Below, piece by piece: positions 1 to 9,278 of a DNA stretch of 64,000 nt. Source of the DNA: Methanospirillum purgamenti (GTDB lineage Archaea > Halobacteriota > Methanomicrobia > Methanomicrobiales > Methanospirillaceae); the NCBI RefSeq assembly GCF_018502485.1, contig NZ_CP075546.1; one strand, given 5' to 3'. Both the position numbers and the translations under genes were made by a program. How positions within the stretch are numbered: position 1 is the stretch's first letter; every line of letters begins with the position of its first letter. The notes under the pieces were generated by a model. It was given only the letters and a program-made list of their open reading frames with translations, made no database searches and was not told the DNA's origin.

Positions 1-1
1 T

Positions 2-1261
2 CATCTCGCCAGTCCTTTTTCAGGAATATCGGAAAAAAACCGTCTTCTGGCTGATTACCTGCATTTATCCATCTTTCAGTCGTTTGACTCAATCATCAAC
101 CTGTGCATCGAAAAACAAGTAGATTTTCTCCTCATAGCCGGGGATATCTTTGACAGTAGGGAAAAAAACCTCCGTGCTCTGTATCACTTTATCAGGGGCC
201 TGACCAAGCTTAAAGAACACCAAATCCCGGTCATCATCACCTCCGGCAACCACGATCCATTAAGACCCGGTCCTGCCGAGACGACCATTTGGGATGATAT
301 TCTTCAGATAGCCGGAGAAGATCCACCATTTACCCTGATAACTTCCGACCGGTATGAACCAGTTGATATCAGGCAGCAGGATGAAACGATTGCAAGGATT
401 TGCGGTGTAAGTTTTTCCAAAGCAGAAATTTTTGAAAGCCCGGTTCGTCATTTCCCCAAAAAAAATGATTCTGCTATTCCCTGGATTGGACTTGTCCATT
501 GCACCATTGGATCCCATACTGACCATATTCCTTATGCACCACTCACCTTATCTGACCTGACTGATCTGGGGTATGATTACTGGGCCCTTGGACACATCCA
601 TGCAGGTTATACCGTTAAGGAGCAAAATCCCCCTATCATCTATCCGGGAAACATTCAGGGCAGAAACTGGAGGGAAACAGGGCCAAGAGGATGTATCTAT
701 ACAACAATCCGTACAGATGGAGTAACACAGACAGAATTTTATGAGACTGCTCCGGTAAGGTTTGAAACCAGTGAATTATCCATTCAGGGAATGGAACAGG
801 AAGCAGAGCTTATCTCTGCCATAGAAAACATCATCAACAAATTATCCGCCAGTAAGAGCAAAACATCCATTATACTCTCGATTACCCTTACCGGTAGTGG
901 AAAACTCCATCAAAGCCTTGTGCAGACTGACCTTCTGGATGAAATTCTACAGATATACCAGGAATATTCCCCCTCACCGCCTTTTTGTTACCTCTCTACC
1001 GTGAATGATGCGACAACAGCATCGATAGACCGTGACGCATTCAGAGGAAAAGGCGATATCTTTGATGAGATCTGTAGGTGTGCAGAAAATCTTTCTAATG
1101 AATCGGACCTTGCGAAAACACGGGAGATACTCGCTCCCCTCTTTCACCACCATACATTACGACACGTTCTGGGAGAGATGTCAGCAGATGAGATAAAACT
1201 CCTCATACAAAAGGCAGAAGACTATCTTTTTTTGAACCTGGGGGCAGCAGATGAAGATTGA
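2..1261 (+). CDS. SbcD/Mre11-like DNA exonuclease (YhaO type), 5'-truncated by window edge
   Basis: This is a calcineurin-type metallophosphoesterase that should act as the nuclease partner of the downstream SbcC/Rad50-like ATPase in DNA end processing. The frame is open from base 2, starting at the HLASPFSGI segment that normally follows the first metal-binding Asp, so only about ten N-terminal residues are missing. Phosphodiesterase motifs are visible in order: GDIFDS (near residue 47), SGNHDP (near residue 81) and GHIHAG (near residue 198). The C-terminal 150 residues are helical and more variable, as in YhaO. The last 11 bases overlap the next gene, indicating translational coupling. Family membership is clear. 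The exact substrate is not shown by the sequence. Confidence 0.9.
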   Translation, partial: HLASPFSGISEKNRLLADYLHLSIFQSFDSIINLCIEKQVDFLLIAGDIFDSREKNLRALYHFIRGLTKLKEHQIPVIITSGNHDPLRPGPAETTIWDDILQIAGEDPPFTLITSDRYEPVDIRQQDETIARICGVSFSKAEIFESPVRHFPKKNDSAIPWIGLVHCTIGSHTDHIPYAPLTLSDLTDLGYDYWALGHIHAGYTVKEQNPPIIYPGNIQGRNWRETGPRGCIYTTIRTDGVTQTEFYETAPVRFETSELSIQGMEQEAELISAIENIINKLSASKSKTSIILSITLTGSGKLHQSLVQTDLLDEILQIYQEYSPSPPFCYLSTVNDATTASIDRDAFRGKGDIFDEICRCAENLSNESDLAKTREILAPLFHHHTLRHVLGEMSADEIKLLIQKAEDYLFLNLGAADED

Positions 1262-4200
1262 CGAGCTTGACATCAAGGGGTTTGGCACCCTCATCAACCG
1301 GAAATTTTCATTTCCCGGGACTGGTGTGACCATCCTTGCTGGAAAAAATGAAGCAGGGAAGACAACTTTCCTGGAATTTGTCCGGAGAATGCTCTTTGGG
1401 TTTCCATCCGGAAGAGTTGCCTCAAAAGAGTATGATCCCATATCAGGCCTGGTGAAAGGTGGGGCATTATCGGTGATATTTCAAGCCGGCGGAAGATATA
1501 CCATCCATCGGGTAAAAGCCACCAACCGGGCAATCCAGCAGCATCTTCTGCTGGAAGACGGAAGATCAGCCCCGGTGGAAGAACTCTTTGTCCACATGGG
1601 AAAGATCAGAAAAGACTTCTATAATCGTGTCTTTGCCCTTTCACACCTTGATCTTTTGAATGAGGGAACCCTGGTTCATGACAACTCGGTAAAAGATTTC
1701 CTTATCGGAGGACTTCTCAGCATTAAAAAATCGAATCCCCATGTAATCGCTGATAACTGTTCAAAAAGAGCAAACGAACTCTTCCTCCAAAAGGGAAGCA
1801 GACCAGTCATTAATGCTTTCAATGCTGAATTAAAGAAGATAAACGGAAATATTCGTGATATTGAAGCCAAAACTGAAGAGTACCGCGACAAAAGTAACAG
1901 ACTCGAAGAACTTGAGCAGGAAAAAACAAGGCTTGAGAAGGAAGAGCTAGACGTGCAAAAAAAACTCTCCCATTACCGGATGCTCCAGGATGCACGGGAT
2001 TCGTGGGTTACTATTGCACAGAAAAAGAATGAACTCGACAAGATAATCATCCCAGATACTTTCTCTATTGATCAGGATCGGCGGATTGAGGAACTACAGA
2101 GCATAAAAAAAGAGATCGATCAGGAACTGAAACGGCTGAATGATGAACATGACATTCTGAATTCAAAAATTACACAAATAAGACCGAATGATGCAATTCT
2201 GTCCAATGAATCTGAGATCATACAAATCAATCGTCTCCATCAGCAGTACATATCTGACACGGGAAGACTGTCCACTATCAGGGGGAAACTTACTGGGAAA
2301 AATCGGGATCTGGAGACCGCCCTTGAGGGTCTTGGTCCATTCTGGACTGAAGAAAAACTAGATACCATCACCCTTTCGTCAGAGATGAAAAATGCCCTGT
2401 TTACCGTAAAAGTCACCCTGGAAAATTCAGAACGGGATCTTTTGCAGATAACGAACCGTATACAGAGTCTTGAGGGAGAGATTTCCAGGATGGAGCAGGA
2501 TTTTCCGGTCCCTGACACCAAAAAAATCTCTGCAGCGGATTCTATCACAGAGATAGAGGAGACCATATCTAAAATCCAATCCCTCGAGAAAGAAGATATC
2601 CTTTTGTCCAGACAAAAGCAGGAAGCACAGGAAGTGTACGAATCTTCTCTGTTATCCCTTAAGGATGAAGGAATAGAGATTTCTCCTGAGTTTGCCTCTT
2701 CTTTTCAATATGCTGCCGTCAGTTCTTCGGTACGTACCTTTGAAGAAGAGATTCTGAACTGCGAAGAACAGGTACGGGATGCCAGGTTCGCAAATATCCA
2801 GGCAGAACGGGATCTTACCAGGTGTAGGGATGAAGAGAACGAGACAGAGACCACGATTAAATCGCTGGGAAAGATATACCCGGCTGATACATTACAAAGA
2901 AGATTCAAAGCCCTCAATGAGCTGAAAGATCTTCTCGTTCGGAGAGAAAAGCAAAGAGAATCTGGATCTACTCCTGGTATTGGGAGTAATCCTGCCATAT
3001 CAGCCCTCCTGATCCTATGCGGTCTTCTCTGTATGGCTGCAGGATTCTTCTTCAGCCAGTTCAATCTTATTAGTGTTGGTATTGGTATCCTGCTCATTTT
3101 TGGTGTGCTGTATCTTTTCGACAGGAATGCCAGAAATGCACGGGCAGAAGAAGAGAACAGGCTGGACCAGGAGATTGATACCTATACCAAAAGGCTCAAA
3201 ATAGAAAACCAAACGGATGATGAGATAAACAAATTAATCGGTCAGACTGAAATCCTGGCCGACAGAACTAGAAAGGCAGAGGCATTACAGGAAAACCTGT
3301 CACGGACACTGAAAAGAAAGGACAATGCAGAGATTGAAAAAAAAGGGACAAAAATAAAACTGGATGGTGCGAATCAGGATCTCGAAACCTGTTTACACCG
3401 GTGGTATGAATTTCTCTCAGAAACACTGTCTCCGGTGTTTTCAGATAGAAAACCAGCTCCCAGGGATGTGTACCCGCTCCTCTCCATGATACTGAATACA
3501 TCACGGGAATTATCTGAAATAAACAGAATTAAACAGGATATTGCCGGGATACAGAATAAAAGACAGACTTCAATGGCCAAATGCCAGGAGATGCTCTCCC
3601 CACTCATCAAAATTTTTTCCATAGATGATATTCCTCCCGATAGCACGGGGCTTATCGACTGTTTCAATAATATAACTGGGCAGATACAGATAGAACGCAT
3701 GAAACTGGAGAGGAAGGAGACTCTTCTTGAGGCCATTAGAAGACGGATCACGGAACTTGAAGAGGCACAACGCTCCCACAAAGCAATATCTGACAGCCTT
3801 ATACAGGAACGGGAAAAATTCAGGGAAACGCTGACCTTATCCGAACTGCCTGCCGACTGCAGCCCGGATCGTCTCGATAGTCTGATCCAGGAAGTTCTGG
3901 CAGCCCGGACGAAATATATTGCCCTGAATGAGACAAAGGAGGAACAAAAAGAATTGGAGAGACAGATCATGTCCTACGAGGAGCGGGTGTATTCCCTTCG
4001 TGAACTCATCCCGGAATCAACCGATGATAGTTCGGTTAATTTTCTGACAGAACGGCTTGTATCCCTGCTTTCAAGTGAGAAAGATACGAAAAGCAGAAGA
4101 GATATCATGTTTGATTCGATCAGGGATTATGAGGAAAAAATCCAGTCAAAGAAGAGAGAACTTGAATTAAATCAGAAAGAGGGGTTCTCTCTCCTTTCCG

Positions 4201-5099
4201 ATGCTGGTGTTCCTGACTACCAGTCATACAGTGAATATCGTTTACGTCTGGAGAAAAAAGACGAGATCGCTCGGGAAATGAACCGGGAACGTGAAATTAT
4301 AAACCTGATTTGTGGTGATCCTGATGCATATGAAACCGTTTCCCATGAACTTTCATTGCAGTCAAAGGAAGAGGTTATTGCTGCCATTGAGACGTGTTCA
4401 TCCAGAGTTCGTGAGATTAGGGAACAAATCAGTACTGTTGACAATGATATTGGGAGTATCGGGACTGAAATAGAGATACTCAGGCAGTCAGAAGAGCATA
4501 ACCGGCTCCTTCTTGAGAGGAATATTCTTCATACATCCATTCAGGAGAATGCACAGAAATGGGCGGTCCAGACCCTTGCAGCAGAATTGCTCAGGCAATC
4601 TTTGGAGAAGTTTGAGCGGGAGAAGCAACCGGCAGTTGTCTCAAAGGCAACAGAATACTTTCGTATGATGACAAACGGTGCATATAACCGGATTATCCTT
4701 CCGATATCCGGAGACGAGTTTGAGGTTATCATGGAGAACAGTACCATGAAAGGCCCTGATATCCTCAGTCAGGGTACCGCTGAACAACTGTTTATTTCTC
4801 TTCGTCTGGCCTATGCAACCGAGTACTGCCGGCATAATGAACCGTTGCCTCTGGTGCTCGATGATATTCTCATAAACTGTGATGAAGACCGGCACGCCCG
4901 GGCAATTCAGGCCATAGGTTCGGTTGCAGAACATACCCAGGTTATCTACTGCACCTGCCATCATGAGACCGTGGAACAATTCTCCGGGATTCTTGATGAT
5001 GTACATATTATCGATCTTGACTCACCTGATCCAACAGACCTGGGAAGAGAAGATCCTGATGAAATGACGATACAGGGAGGGGGGTATTCAGTGCTCTGA
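1251..5099 (+). CDS. SbcC/Rad50-like AAA ATPase with central membrane hairpin (YhaN type)
   Basis: A 1282-residue SMC/Rad50-superfamily ATPase. The N-terminal lobe has Walker A GKNEAGKTT at residues 31-39. The C-terminal lobe has an ABC signature in ILSQGTAEQLF near 1170 and Walker B PLPLVLDDIL near 1199. Between them run long charged coiled coils interrupted near residues 583-625 by two strongly hydrophobic segments. A membrane hairpin at that place is typical of the YhaN branch rather than of classical Rad50, which carries a CxxC zinc hook that I do not see here. It overlaps the upstream SbcD-like gene by 11 bases, so the two should form a nuclease-ATPase complex, probably membrane-tethered. 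The complex and its DNA role are inferred from the family. Confidence 0.9.
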   Translation: MKIDELDIKGFGTLINRKFSFPGTGVTILAGKNEAGKTTFLEFVRRMLFGFPSGRVASKEYDPISGLVKGGALSVIFQAGGRYTIHRVKATNRAIQQHLLLEDGRSAPVEELFVHMGKIRKDFYNRVFALSHLDLLNEGTLVHDNSVKDFLIGGLLSIKKSNPHVIADNCSKRANELFLQKGSRPVINAFNAELKKINGNIRDIEAKTEEYRDKSNRLEELEQEKTRLEKEELDVQKKLSHYRMLQDARDSWVTIAQKKNELDKIIIPDTFSIDQDRRIEELQSIKKEIDQELKRLNDEHDILNSKITQIRPNDAILSNESEIIQINRLHQQYISDTGRLSTIRGKLTGKNRDLETALEGLGPFWTEEKLDTITLSSEMKNALFTVKVTLENSERDLLQITNRIQSLEGEISRMEQDFPVPDTKKISAADSITEIEETISKIQSLEKEDILLSRQKQEAQEVYESSLLSLKDEGIEISPEFASSFQYAAVSSSVRTFEEEILNCEEQVRDARFANIQAERDLTRCRDEENETETTIKSLGKIYPADTLQRRFKALNELKDLLVRREKQRESGSTPGIGSNPAISALLILCGLLCMAAGFFFSQFNLISVGIGILLIFGVLYLFDRNARNARAEEENRLDQEIDTYTKRLKIENQTDDEINKLIGQTEILADRTRKAEALQENLSRTLKRKDNAEIEKKGTKIKLDGANQDLETCLHRWYEFLSETLSPVFSDRKPAPRDVYPLLSMILNTSRELSEINRIKQDIAGIQNKRQTSMAKCQEMLSPLIKIFSIDDIPPDSTGLIDCFNNITGQIQIERMKLERKETLLEAIRRRITELEEAQRSHKAISDSLIQEREKFRETLTLSELPADCSPDRLDSLIQEVLAARTKYIALNETKEEQKELERQIMSYEERVYSLRELIPESTDDSSVNFLTERLVSLLSSEKDTKSRRDIMFDSIRDYEEKIQSKKRELELNQKEGFSLLSDAGVPDYQSYSEYRLRLEKKDEIAREMNREREIINLICGDPDAYETVSHELSLQSKEEVIAAIETCSSRVREIREQISTVDNDIGSIGTEIEILRQSEEHNRLLLERNILHTSIQENAQKWAVQTLAAELLRQSLEKFEREKQPAVVSKATEYFRMMTNGAYNRIILPISGDEFEVIMENSTMKGPDILSQGTAEQLFISLRLAYATEYCRHNEPLPLVLDDILINCDEDRHARAIQAIGSVAEHTQVIYCTCHHETVEQFSGILDDVHIIDLDSPDPTDLGREDPDEMTIQGGGYSVL

Positions 5100-5936
5100 G
5101 TATCCGAAGCAGTTTTGGATTATGAGAAAAAAGACTGATCTTCGATCTTATCCCTGATCACCGATGGGTTATTTAGCTTCAATCGATACATTGGTTCGTA
5201 TCCGGATGTTGAGAAAATACCCATATTCAGAACTGCTGTATATCAAATAAGATGAAAGTGAGTTTGCACATGATGAATAATCCAATTATTTATTTTTATT
5301 CGCCTGACCACCACACAGAGGAGCCGTTTTGGATCTTCTTTATCATCATCTGAAAAGTCCACGATATTGGGCAATCAGATCCCCACCTTTTAAGTGATTT
5401 CACGAAAGTGTCGATGTCTGCCGGCATCCATGACCTCATGTCCTTTCAGATTCCTCTGATTTGTTTTCTCACTGATCTCATCTTCATCATCGTAATAGTC
5501 AAGAAGCCGGGTGATTACATCTATTGGGGCCTGCCGGGCTGAATCTTCATCCTTTCAATCCGCTGCACCAAAATGAGTGATGTCTGGAGAGATGTAGGGG
5601 AACTGTCACATAAATAATTTCTCTTTTTTGTCAATAGAATAATTATTACATCTACCTAATCCTCTCTGTTTACTTGAACGAAATGGGTCGCTGAAATGAT
5701 CAGAGGTGAATCCTTTTTTCCTCACCAACGGAGTGGATCTCCTCTGTACCGTATCAACCAAAAACAACCAGAACATATGTTGCCATGGTACATTCCGAGC
5801 AGATATGAACAGTCAGTCCGCAAAAAAATAGATGATTACTTCAGTTGATACACAACATCCTTTTTGCTCATAGTGAACCGTCCGGTATGGTGACCTTGGC
5901 CATTTCTTTTTCCCATCAATGCGTTCAGGACACTAT
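5100..5936. other. Gene-poor region with two short coding remnants
   Basis: About 840 bases without an intact gene. Two stretches read like protein but are bounded by stops and lack starts. One is on the minus strand at 5390-5554 (about 54 codons, including LLDYYDDEDE). The other is on the plus strand at 5678-5848 (about 56 codons, including MLPWYIPSRYEQ). I could not assign either to a family. They suggest decayed genes between the repair pair and the broken nuclease gene. Confidence 0.4.
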
Positions 5937-6171
5937 TCACATTTTAATACCTGGACAGATGGTTTTGAAGGCACAGTCATTGCAGGTGAATAATCCGGGC
6001 TTTGGAGGATACTCTTCTGAATCATATGTTCTGTTCATGTCCCTGAACTCATCGGTGATTAGTATTTGTAACTCCTGCAGGTCGTCTGCGGTACATGTGT
6101 ACGGAATGATTGAACCGGTTTTTAGATATGCCAGTTCACACCTGATATCCGTGATATCTTTTTGAAAATAT
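5937..6171 (-). pseudogene. C-terminal fragment of PD-(D/E)XK nuclease gene disrupted by IS
   Basis: Minus-strand frame continuing the nuclease fragment at 7254-7880 after removal of the insertion sequence. Across the junction the reading is LWAGKYF then QKDITDIRCELAYLKTG, with no frame change. The fragment ends in a cysteine-rich tail, CNDCAFKTICPG, followed by TGA at 5937-5939. Such a terminal cysteine cluster is typical of Cas4/AddB/RecB-like PD-(D/E)XK nucleases that bind an iron-sulfur cluster. It has no start of its own and is presumably not translated. Confidence 0.85.
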
Positions 6172-7253
6172 AGGAGTTACGCAGTTAACTTTTATCATAG
6201 AAAGATCTATATATATTAACAACACCAATAATATACGTGCCTGTAACCAAACAGCCAACGGATGTTGATTACATCAATTATCTCATCGCTGCTCGCTGTG
6301 ATGTTTCTTGTGTAAAAGTAGCCGATTGTTATTCAACCTCTGAATCTTCGATATCGCACGACACTTTTAACCGATTTCTAACAAGACAGTCTCTAACACC
6401 TGAGACGTTGTGGGGAGAGGTAGAACCATTTGTTGAACGAAAAAGCGGCTGGTTGGTTCTTGATGACACTGTTCTCGATAAAAATCATTCTAAAAAGATT
6501 GAAGCAACTTACTATCAATGGAGCGGGAAGCACCATAAGGTCGTTAAAGGAATTGGATTAATTACCCTGATTTGGACAGATGGAATCGTTTCATTCCCCA
6601 TTGACTATCGAATATATGATAAAGATGTTGATGATAAGACAAAAAATGATCATCTACAGGAAATGGCTAAAACGGCGTATATGAGGGGATTTAAACCTTC
6701 ATTTATCATGTTTGATAGTTGGTATTCCGGGAATGAGAATCTAAAGTTCATTAACCGACTTGGGTGGAATTATTTCACACGAGTTAAAAAAAATCGAATG
6801 GTGAATCCTGACGCCCTAGGTAATGTCCAAGTATCAGAATTGGCGATTCCAGAAGATGGATTAGAAGTTCATTTGAAAAAATATGGATTTATTCGCCTTT
6901 TTCACTCTGTGAATCGTAAAGGTGCAAGTAGGTATTGGATCACAAATTTTATTCCGTTGAATAATGAAGATAGGCTTGTTTTACAGTCAATTTGTTGGAC
7001 AATTGAGAACTATCACAGGGCAATTAAAGAACTGTGTGGAGTTGAAAATTGTCAGGCTAGGAAAGCAATTATTCAACGAAATCATATTAACTGCTCACTT
7101 CGAGCATATCTAAGACTCGAAGTCAACAATTTTTTGAATGGTGTTACTCCTTACAATGCTCAATGGCAAATCACAAAAGTTGCAATTTCAGAGTATATTC
7201 AGAGGCCAAAATACGCGCTATAATTTTTTTGGAGGGCGATCTGCGTAACTCCT
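6172..7253 (+). mobile_element. Insertion sequence, 1082 bp, inserted in PD-(D/E)XK nuclease gene
   Basis: The ends are 13-bp perfect inverted repeats, AGGAGTTACGCAG at 6172-6184 and its complement at 7241-7253. They are flanked by a 7-bp direct duplication AAAATAT at 6165-6171 and 7254-7260. One DDE transposase fills the interior. Removing the element and one duplication copy restores the reading frame of the interrupted nuclease gene exactly. The 7-bp duplication does not let me fix the family with certainty; the transposase resembles IS4/IS701-type enzymes. Confidence 0.93.
6237..7223 (+). CDS. DDE transposase (IS4/IS701-like)
   Basis: A 328-residue transposase beginning at GTG. Likely catalytic acids are D76 or D77 in VLDDTVLDK, D160 in FIMFDSWYSG and E256 in CWTIENYHRAIKE, the usual DDE arrangement with a W-x-GKHHKVVKG block between the first two. 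It fills the insertion sequence and its stop lies 18 bases before the right inverted repeat. The frame is intact, so the element may still be active. The family label is from motif resemblance only. Confidence 0.88.
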   Translation: MPVTKQPTDVDYINYLIAARCDVSCVKVADCYSTSESSISHDTFNRFLTRQSLTPETLWGEVEPFVERKSGWLVLDDTVLDKNHSKKIEATYYQWSGKHHKVVKGIGLITLIWTDGIVSFPIDYRIYDKDVDDKTKNDHLQEMAKTAYMRGFKPSFIMFDSWYSGNENLKFINRLGWNYFTRVKKNRMVNPDALGNVQVSELAIPEDGLEVHLKKYGFIRLFHSVNRKGASRYWITNFIPLNNEDRLVLQSICWTIENYHRAIKELCGVENCQARKAIIQRNHINCSLRAYLRLEVNNFLNGVTPYNAQWQITKVAISEYIQRPKYAL

Positions 7254-7880
7254 AAAATATTTACCTGCCCAGAGGGCATATACCTGCATTTGAAGCTTGT
7301 TTATTGAGTTCTCTTCCTGTTCTATCCCGGTCTTCCAGTCGGTGATAACAAGTGTCCCGTCTGGTTCCTGGCTGATATAGTCAACTTTTAGGAGCACTCT
7401 GGTGTTATCGACAAGACAATAGTCAAACCCTTCATGCCTGATATATCTGTTATGCTGTAAACTGGGCCAGATATCTGAAACAAACCGGTTCTGGTTTTCT
7501 GTCCAGGTCTTCCTGATGGTATCAAAAAAGGTCTTATCTGATCCCCCGTTAAAGAATTCAATCACCGTCGTTTGAGCAGTCATCTCATATTGATTGATCT
7601 TTTTTTGGTACCGTGCAACCATTCCATCCAGGTCTGGTTCTTTTCCCGTAGAGTTTTTTATCTCTTCTTCAAGAATTTCATGGACAACTTTTCCCTGGAG
7701 GGCATTTTTCGGGGTGAGGTCTTTCAGTCTTTTGATTTAATCGACATCGTGTTCACCGGGATCAAAAAGAGCCGGGCCAATATACTGATACCAGTACTTT
7801 TTTTTGCATCTAGCCCAGAGTTCATGTTTGGCAAAAGACCAGCCATTATACCGGTAAAACCAGTCCTGAAGTTGTGTCAT
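7254..7880 (-). pseudogene. N-terminal fragment of PD-(D/E)XK nuclease (Cas4/AddB-like), with in-frame stop
   Basis: Reading from ATG at 7880, the fragment starts MTQLQDWFYRYNGWSFAKHE and continues through a Trp/Tyr-rich stretch (KKKYWYQYIGP), a typical N-terminus of PD-(D/E)XK superfamily nucleases. An in-frame TAA lies at 7737-7739. The same frame then continues with QGKVVHEILEEEI and the core motif ending in VITDWKTG, where the D and K match the catalytic D...DxK pattern. The coding sequence then runs into the insertion sequence at 7253 and resumes at 6171. The gene therefore has two independent lesions. A short product restarting at 7622 would lack the N-terminus and the cysteine tail. 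Its proper substrate is unknown. Confidence 0.85.
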
Positions 7881-7903
7881 TGACTAGTTCTTCATTTTTG
7901 TTA

Positions 7904-7914
7904 AGATATATATT
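7904..7914 (-). promoter_or_regulatory. Probable archaeal TATA box of the broken nuclease gene
   Basis: On the minus strand the sequence AATATATATCT lies about 25-35 bases upstream of the ATG at 7880. This is the spacing expected for a TATA box driving a nearly leaderless transcript. Confidence 0.45.
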
Positions 7915-8073
7915 ATGAAATCACACTCCAGAGTATACTCTTGGATAATTGTGTGTTTGGTTGTCTATACCTAAAAAAATGGATATTAGAGTGGAAAAAA
8001 GGAGTAACGATTGTTTTCTCTTCAGCTGCTCCGTAATGATCAGTTTATCAAATAGTAACAAAGTGAGATGTTG

Positions 8074-8179
8074 AGTTTTATACCCTTCTCTTTTCGGGTC
8101 ACTTACAACATGTGAGGGTGATGCCGATCAATAATCCTACCCCGTTGCCATACCCTTCTTTTATCGGGTCACTTGCATC
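8074..8179 (-). CRISPR. Degenerate CRISPR mini-array (two decayed repeats, one spacer)
   Basis: Two 36-bp units at 8074-8109 and 8144-8179 match the repeat of the main array in the core CTTTTCGGGTCACTT, or close variants of it, but differ at several positions elsewhere. They are separated by 34 bases, the same as a spacer in the main array. The right unit is followed by a leader-like segment and a decayed cas2, the same order as at the main array, so this is a relic of a second CRISPR locus and not a chance match. Confidence 0.8.
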
Positions 8180-8377
8180 CACCGATTTTCATAGATCCTA
8201 CCCGGATCGATTTCGAGCCTTCAGTATTTAAAGATGGAGGCATATTATATAAATATATTGTTCCAATCCAACCTCATATCTGCCTTCGTTCGGTATTTTT
8301 TTACCCGGATCGATCTCGGGCACACTGCTTATAAAGACCCGGGCAAGGCCTCTAACGGAGCCTGATTTTACCGCCTT
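8180..8377 (-). promoter_or_regulatory. Relic CRISPR leader (copy A)
   Basis: About 200 bases between the decayed mini-array and the cas2 pseudogene, similar in order and spacing to the leader of the main array (10011-10253). Shared blocks are TATTTAAAG (TATA-like on the minus strand, at 8225-8232), CTTATAAAGA, AACGGAGCCTG and CTTTCAGAT. The similarity is seen by eye. The TATA element would drive transcription leftwards into the relic repeats. Confidence 0.65.
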
Positions 8378-8665
8378 TCAGATCACTTCAAACTGCCGGT
8401 TCACCTTCAGCAATTCCTCATGAACAAGCAGAACACACTCCATACAGGCAATACAGACTTCTATCACCAGTATCCTGATAGTTGGCTTTGTAAACTCCCG
8501 TTTTAATCGTATATTCATCTGGTGGAGTCTCGTCTCAGTCAGACTCCCCATGAATACACTATACTGGACCCGTTTCAGTCTATATTACTCCAGGACCTTT
8601 ATTACCATATTCCGGTCTTTCGTCTTCTCCACGTCATACCAGACGATAATATGTTTCACCGTCAT
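8378..8665 (-). pseudogene. cas2: cas2, CRISPR adaptation protein, inactivated by in-frame stop
   Basis: Reading from ATG at 8665 gives MTVKHIIVWYDVEKTKDRNM, the beta-strand and D-x-x of Cas2 (IVWYDVE). A TAA follows at 8585-8587, and the same frame continues as YRLKRVQYSVFMGSLTET to a stop at 8378. The RVQYSVF block is the second conserved Cas2 motif. The full frame is 95 residues, normal for Cas2, with only the stop interrupting it. No cas1 is found in the window, so this locus cannot acquire spacers with its own genes. The stop could also be a sequencing error, but the neighbouring relic repeats argue for true decay. Confidence 0.85.
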
Positions 8666-8708
8666 GTCCTGTACCAATAGGGAACATACATATGATGAGG
8701 GATAGTCT

Positions 8709-9002
8709 GTGGTTAGTTTTAAGCCAGGAACTGCGTTGGAGCTTGCGATTCCGGATGAGAATAGTGAACGATATGTAGAAATCTCACAGGTCCGGAAGGG
8801 AGACACTGTTTTGTCTCATGGAGATGATTCGATGATACACACGATAGATAAACGATTGATCTCTCCTCCCGGAACACTCAAATTTTCAGGCAAGAAGAAA
8901 CTGATTACTGAAGAAGATGTGAAGGAAGGAAAGAAGTTATTTATTCAGATGAGGCAGAAGAAGAATAATTTACCCGAATGGATGAAGAAACATTGGAGTT
9001 AA
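8709..9002 (+). CDS. Hypothetical protein, 97 aa
   Basis: An open frame with a GTG start, lying between the decayed cas2 (divergent) and the main array. The product is basic and lysine-rich in its second half and ends MKKHWS. The first half, with FKPGTALEL and KGDTVLSHG, faintly recalls Hint-type folds, but the usual first Cys is absent and I do not rely on this. It could be a fragment of a larger gene. Function unknown. Confidence 0.4.
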   Translation: MVSFKPGTALELAIPDENSERYVEISQVRKGDTVLSHGDDSMIHTIDKRLISPPGTLKFSGKKKLITEEDVKEGKKLFIQMRQKKNNLPEWMKKHWS

Positions 9003-9278
9003 TCCGGGCAAGGAAGAGGCAACAATTCGGAACTCCTGCAACCGCTCAACATTTGCGGCCATTTTTCCTTTATTTTGTTATTTTTTGAAAATTTTGTGGC
9101 AGGTTGTAGAACTGTCTGTATGCGAATGCTTATTCTTAACTTCTCATGATATTTGGACTGAAAATCCCTTCCCAGTTATTTTCAGACTTGTTAGAACCTT
9201 GATCGCTTATGAAGGACACAAAAATTTCAAATTGGGCAAGTCATTGATCAGAGTCCTGATCTTTTTGCGAACTGGGAA

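Noticed and set aside
5845..6165. 106-codon plus-strand frame
   Set aside because: It is antisense to the C-terminal fragment of the broken nuclease gene, whose minus-strand reading is protein-like and continues across the IS.
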